From the NCBI GenBank assembly GCA_003024985.2, contig PXIH01S0025084.1: DNA of 10,596 nt. One strand, given 5' to 3'. A program made the translations under genes and the position numbers. This DNA comes from Euperipatoides rowelli. Its lineage: Eukaryota > Onychophora > Udeonychophora > Euonychophora > Peripatopsidae. Shown here piece by piece: positions 8,111 to 10,596 of the stretch (position 1 is its first letter; each line of letters starts with the position of its first letter). The notes below the pieces were generated by a model that was given only the letters and a program-made list of their open reading frames with translations, did no database searches and had not been told where the DNA came from.

Positions 8111-8457
8111 CTAATGTTGGTGTGTACTTTCTTGACAACTACAAGATGGAAAATTGCAGCAGGGTTGTAACCATGGCTTCCAAACAGTGCGAGACAAAGT
8201 ATATTGACTAGATACTTTTTTTATTGAGTTCTTGTGAGCCTTCACGGCAGCATTGATCTTATTTAGAATATCCTGATATTTAGAATTGGAATGAATCTCA
8301 AGAGGGTTTTTCTCTGCTGGATCATCAAAAATATTATAAAGTAAAGGTGGGTTATGCCATTCAACGTGCTTTCCAAAACAATGACAAACATACTTACAGC
8401 CTTCTGTCCCAGGTATCCATTTAGGAGTGGCATAAAATACTTTCCAAACTGCATGCT
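8111..8457 (-). CDS. Last coding exon of a steryl-sulfatase-like arylsulfatase (partial gene)
   Basis: This exon encodes the C-terminal 114 residues of a sulfatase related to the animal steryl-sulfatase/ARSD-ARSE-ARSF-ARSH group. Family knowledge: these enzymes hydrolyse sulfate esters in the ER, Golgi or lysosome with a formylglycine made from an N-terminal Cys; that catalytic part is not in this window. What is seen: the exon opens AVWKVFYATPKWIPGTEGC, followed by a Cys-rich CKYVCHCFG stretch, then the conserved HNPPLLY..FDDPAEKNPL block (about residues 36-57), a Lys-rich helix-like segment, and the tail motif WKPWLQPCC..FPSCSC ending a few residues before TAG at 8113-8111. The exon starts right after CAG at 8460-8458; two bases (AG) complete a codon split with the previous exon, so the intron is phase 1. 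The open frame continues to an ATG at 8503, but that part is intronic pyrimidine tract, not protein. The family assignment is firm; the exact paralogue and substrate are not. Confidence 0.93.
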
Positions 8458-8497
8458 CTGAAAAGGAGATTGGATTAGGGAAGAAGAATGAATAAAG
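8458..8497 (-). other. 3' splice site and polypyrimidine tract of the sulfatase last intron
   Basis: Read on the minus strand, the sequence before the exon is T/C-rich (TTCATTCTTCTTCCCTAATC, then CAATCTCCTTTTCAG) and ends in CAG at 8460-8458. The CTAAT within this stretch, about 25 bases upstream, could serve as a branch point. A second AG lies two bases further in, but using it would shift the frame away from the conserved WKVFY block, so the first AG is chosen. Confidence 0.85.
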
Positions 8498-9151
8498 AGT
8501 CACATTAAATATTATAAAAGGTTAACATTCTTGACAAACAACATAATTCTAATAATAAAATAATTGTTTTTATACTGTATTTTTGAATTTATTTCTAGGT
8601 ACCAGTATCAAACATTAACAAAAACTAAGCAAAAGTGATTGTGCTTGAGTTTAAAAAAAAAAATGCTGTCCAGTTTTATCTGTCGTTCAGTGGTTTTTCT
8701 TATTCATGTTCAATTTTGGAGCACAGAGGAAAAAAAATATCTATTAGTGAACTTCCATACAAATGACATTCTGATTAAATTTACTTCTGTAATTGTACAG
8801 TACTTCACAAAGTAAACATTTCAGGATCCGACTAAGTATTGCTTTCAGCCACAATTCTACTCATTGAATGTCTTTTTAAAAGAATATGATAGATTATCTG
8901 CATGTGAAAAATGTTAATTAAATTTTCATTTTTATTAAAGCATTATATTGTACCAATATAACCTATTAGTAGGGTGTCATATCTAAGTTTGGGTACAAGT
9001 TTGTGAAGAAAACATGCCATTTGTGGCAAACAATTGCTCCCACCCGCCTAAAACACAATTATCATCATGACAGGGACCAAGTGATAATGTCATCAATATG
9101 GTCACCACATAAACCCACTTAACATTCTATATCTCAAGAGCCCACAACCAG

Positions 9152-9183
9152 TTTTTCAAGTGACATTACCGGTACTTGAAAAA
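9152..9183. repeat. Hairpin with 10-bp perfect arms
   Basis: TTTTTCAAGT (9152-9161) and ACTTGAAAAA (9174-9183) pair perfectly around a 12-nt loop that includes the palindrome ACCGGT. It lies in the GC-richer part of the intron (about 8960-9540), which reads like old repeat sequence. Confidence 0.8.
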
Positions 9184-9550
9184 AATTGATAGGCCTACTG
9201 TATTTAAAAAAGGTACAAAACAATTTATCAATTTTTTAGGTTCAAATTTTTTGAGTTATGATGAATTTCTTTGAAAATGTTAATTCTTTTCCAAAAATGT
9301 ATTAGAAGGTCATTTTTAGTTTAGCTAGAGTTTTTAAATTCCACAAATAGGATTGAAATGGGCTCAGCTGTTTTTGAGATACGGTAATGTGTTTAAAGCA
9401 TTAGAGATGCTCATTTCCATAAATGGTATTATGGCAGGGTATGGAAGTTCAATTGACACAAATTACATGTTTTCTTAGTCAACTATCACCCGAAGTGGGT
9501 TTTTCAGACATATGCCTTCCAATAATAATTAAAATTAATTCTCATCTGTT

Positions 9551-9568
9551 AGTCAATGATCATTGACT
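9551..9568. repeat. 18-bp perfect palindrome
   Basis: AGTCAATGATCATTGACT is a perfect palindrome inside the sulfatase intron, 31 bp before the next one at 9600-9617. Confidence 0.9.
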
Positions 9569-9599
9569 TTTCAATCTCAATGCAAATTTTAAAAATATT

Positions 9600-9617
9600 T
9601 AAATGTTGCAACATTTA
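9600..9617. repeat. 18-bp perfect palindrome
   Basis: TAAATGTTGCAACATTTA is a perfect palindrome lying about 40 bp beyond the 3' end of the decayed TE gene (9656). It could belong to the non-coding end of that TE or of a neighbouring element. Confidence 0.9.
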
Positions 9618-9655
9618 TGGTAAATAAATCATAAAATTAGCTAGTTCTACACGGC

Positions 9656-9902
9656 TTAGTCATCCAAATCATTGTAACTTTCATCATTTTCGGGAGTTTA
9701 ACATTAGATTGCCACAACTTCACTACCTCCAAACTCAAACATCACAGGTCAAAGAAGGTTGTATGCTGAACACTTGCATGAGAGGCCATACTATTCTTAC
9801 TACACGAACATCTTATTAACTTCAATGTGGAGGAGTCTGGTGAACAACCATGATCAACTAGAAATGGTATAAGGGAGATTTATCATCTTGATTCCATATT
9901 TT
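9656..9902 (-). pseudogene. Decayed TE-type protein gene, downstream part (Cys-rich tail)
   Basis: This continues the relict on the far side of the inserted element. It shows YGIKMINLP in one frame (starting about 9900), then LIPFLVDHGCSPDSSTLKL and IRCSCSKNSM in a second frame, with cysteines at 9846-9844, 9810-9808 and 9804-9802. Next, GLSCKCSAYN appears in a third reading (about 9787-9758), and finally an acidic end, PENDESYNDLDD, stops at TAA 9658-9656. Family knowledge: proteins with the LLAFHTFTGSD block usually end in a CGC..C...RCSC.KN.L.C Cys-rich motif and an acidic tail, so block order and strand agree with the piece at 10147-10501. At least two frameshifts and several stops show it is not functional. 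The Cys pattern suggests metal binding in the ancestral protein; that is inference. Confidence 0.65.
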
Positions 9903-10146
9903 CAGAGTTTAAGCTGCCGCTAGCATTTTAGCCAAATGAATTAAGATTTTACTAATTTTTGGCTAAGCATTATAACTATTGTCCAAATGCTATTTATGGA
10001 TTTTTAAATAGGCTACCACTTTAATAATGATCATTTAAGTGTTAAAATTTATTTGGCTATAGACATTATATTTTTAATAAAAATTTATCTATTATAATTA
10101 GCCAAATGGATAATTACTGTATATTTTTTGTCCAACTTAATCACTG
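9903..10146 (-). mobile_element. Non-autonomous DNA transposon copy B (hAT-like MITE), inserted in the TE relict
   Basis: Read on the minus strand it begins CAGTGATTAAGTTGG at 10146 and ends CTTAAACTCTG at 9903, so the ends are imperfect inverted repeats (CAGTGATTAAG versus CAGAGTTTAAG). It aligns over its whole length with the plus-strand copy at 6301-6533: shared blocks include CCATTTGGCTAATTATA, ATAGCCAAAT.AATTTTAA, CATTATTAAAGT, TTTAAAAAT.CATAAATA and CATTTGGCTA.AATGCTAG. ATTTGGCTA occurs several times in both orientations, like the subterminal motifs of hAT elements, whose ends often start CAG. Flanks are GCAAATA and AAAATAT, only a degraded match to a possible 8-bp target duplication. 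No coding capacity is seen. Confidence 0.75.
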
Positions 10147-10501
10147 TATTTGCATTTGGTAGTTTATTTATTTTGACAGCAATTACGAAAGAGGTTTGAG
10201 TTGGTTTTATTTTCTACCAGCTTGCCTGCTTTTTTGCTAAACATTGAATTGTGCAAGAGAGTAACTGCAGTCTATGGCTGATAAATTTGACAGGTGAATG
10301 TTTCAATCCTATATCTGAATCTTCTTCTTGGCTTCTTAAAGCGCTGAAAACAAGGAATATCTCTTCATAACAATTTTTTAAAGACTTTCCAATAAGAGGT
10401 TTTTCCTTTGCCAGTTGACTTCCTGTGCAGTCAGAACCAGAGAAAGTATGAAATGCTAGGAGTGCAGAAGCCTTCAGAGAACCAAGAGCATAATATATAT
10501 A
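10147..10501 (-). pseudogene. Decayed TE-type protein gene, upstream part (LLAFHTFSGSD block)
   Basis: On the minus strand a frame is open from 10501 to a TAG at 10216-10214 (96 codons) without any ATG, so an ATG-based ORF search misses it. It reads ALGSLKASALLAFHTFSGSD followed by CTGS..AKEKPLIGKSLKNCYEEIF. This matches a protein family I know from many invertebrate and fish genomes, multicopy and poorly annotated, with the shape 'LxAFHAFTGxDxTxxFxGKxKxxxWK.' The resemblance continues past the TAG in the same frame, through KKQAS, then KIKPTQ and NKLPNAN, up to 10147, so the TAG looks like a nonsense mutation inside the old gene. Reading stops where the CAGTG-ended element begins. The 5' side beyond 10501 turns into AT-rich sequence with a TAA. 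I call it a transposon or retroelement relict lying in the sense direction within the sulfatase intron; the TE class is not certain. Confidence 0.72.
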
Positions 10502-10596
10502 TTATGATGATTCTACTTTATATAATCTTACAATAATTCAATAGTAATTATCATATAATAGTTGATTTCGCTAGCTTGTAGTATTTGTTATTACTA

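Larger units (their letters stand above)
8458..10596 (-). other. Last intron of the sulfatase gene (5' end outside the window)
   Basis: No earlier sulfatase exon can be seen up to the window edge, so this intron is at least 2.1 kb long. From 8458 to about 8960 it is ordinary AT-rich sequence in which I see nothing specific. From about 8960 to 9540 it is somewhat richer in GC and has the wording of an old repeat (for example a hairpin at 9152-9183), but no terminal repeats or coding frame that I can defend. From 9551 it holds palindromes, a decayed TE protein gene and an inserted 244-bp element, listed separately. Confidence 0.7.

Noticed and set aside
8263-8454. 63-codon minus-strand frame overlapping the sulfatase exon
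   Set aside because: It is an alternative-frame shadow of the conserved exon.
8458-8503. In-frame extension of the sulfatase exon to an upstream ATG
   Set aside because: The added residues come from a pyrimidine tract ending in a CAG acceptor, and the family similarity starts only after it.
1-10596. CRISPR array, tRNA or rRNA genes, bacterial operon or defence system
   Set aside because: There are no regularly spaced direct repeats, no A/B-box or cloverleaf sequence, no rRNA-like conserved blocks, and the coding evidence is that of a spliced animal gene.

Overview
This is AT-rich (roughly 28% GC by eye) eukaryotic DNA. Evidence for a metazoan: one recognisable exon of a steryl-sulfatase/arylsulfatase-type gene with a proper 3' splice site, long gene-poor flanks, microsatellites, and several layers of decayed transposable-element (TE) sequence. 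The sulfatase subfamily is animal-like and the AT content suggests an invertebrate, but the sequence does not let me name the species or phylum.

The only well-supported host gene lies on the minus strand. Its last coding exon is 8457..8111: a pyrimidine-rich tract and CAG acceptor, then 114 codons and TAG. A probable 3' UTR follows towards lower coordinates. Its first ~30-60% carries a strong 22-bp-arm hairpin (7717-7769); an AATAAA candidate lies at 7529-7524. Upstream, 8458-10596 is the last intron, with no earlier sulfatase exon visible.

The intron holds a buried find: a decayed TE-type protein gene on the minus strand (10501 to about 9656). It has no long ATG-started ORF and is broken by a stop, frameshifts and an inserted 244-bp element. 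Its readable segments are a 'LLAFHTFSGSD' block, a basic KKQA/LP block, and a Cys-rich CSPD...RCSC.KN tail followed by an acidic C-terminus. The inserted element (9903-10146) has a diverged, oppositely oriented sister copy at 6301-6533. Both have CAGTG/CAGAG-type ends and repeated ATTTGGCTA motifs, so they look like non-autonomous DNA transposons (hAT-like, tentative).

At 1895-3065 there is a composite element: diverged GGGGAA(A/G)GTGG terminal inverted repeats flanked by TA, around a near-perfect 109-nt inverted duplication (2264-2372 and 2560-2668, 107/109 matching). Each arm carries a CTGAAGA...GAAA...AGCTAGCT-A arrangement resembling a degenerate hammerhead-ribozyme core of the kind found in Penelope-like element termini. 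A CTCF-like motif lies near the right end.

The rest (1-1260, 3068-6300, 6534-7500) is AT-rich, gene-free sequence with homopolymers, short palindromes and an apparent excess of the heptamer TACNGTA. The other open frames there are what chance would give at this base composition.
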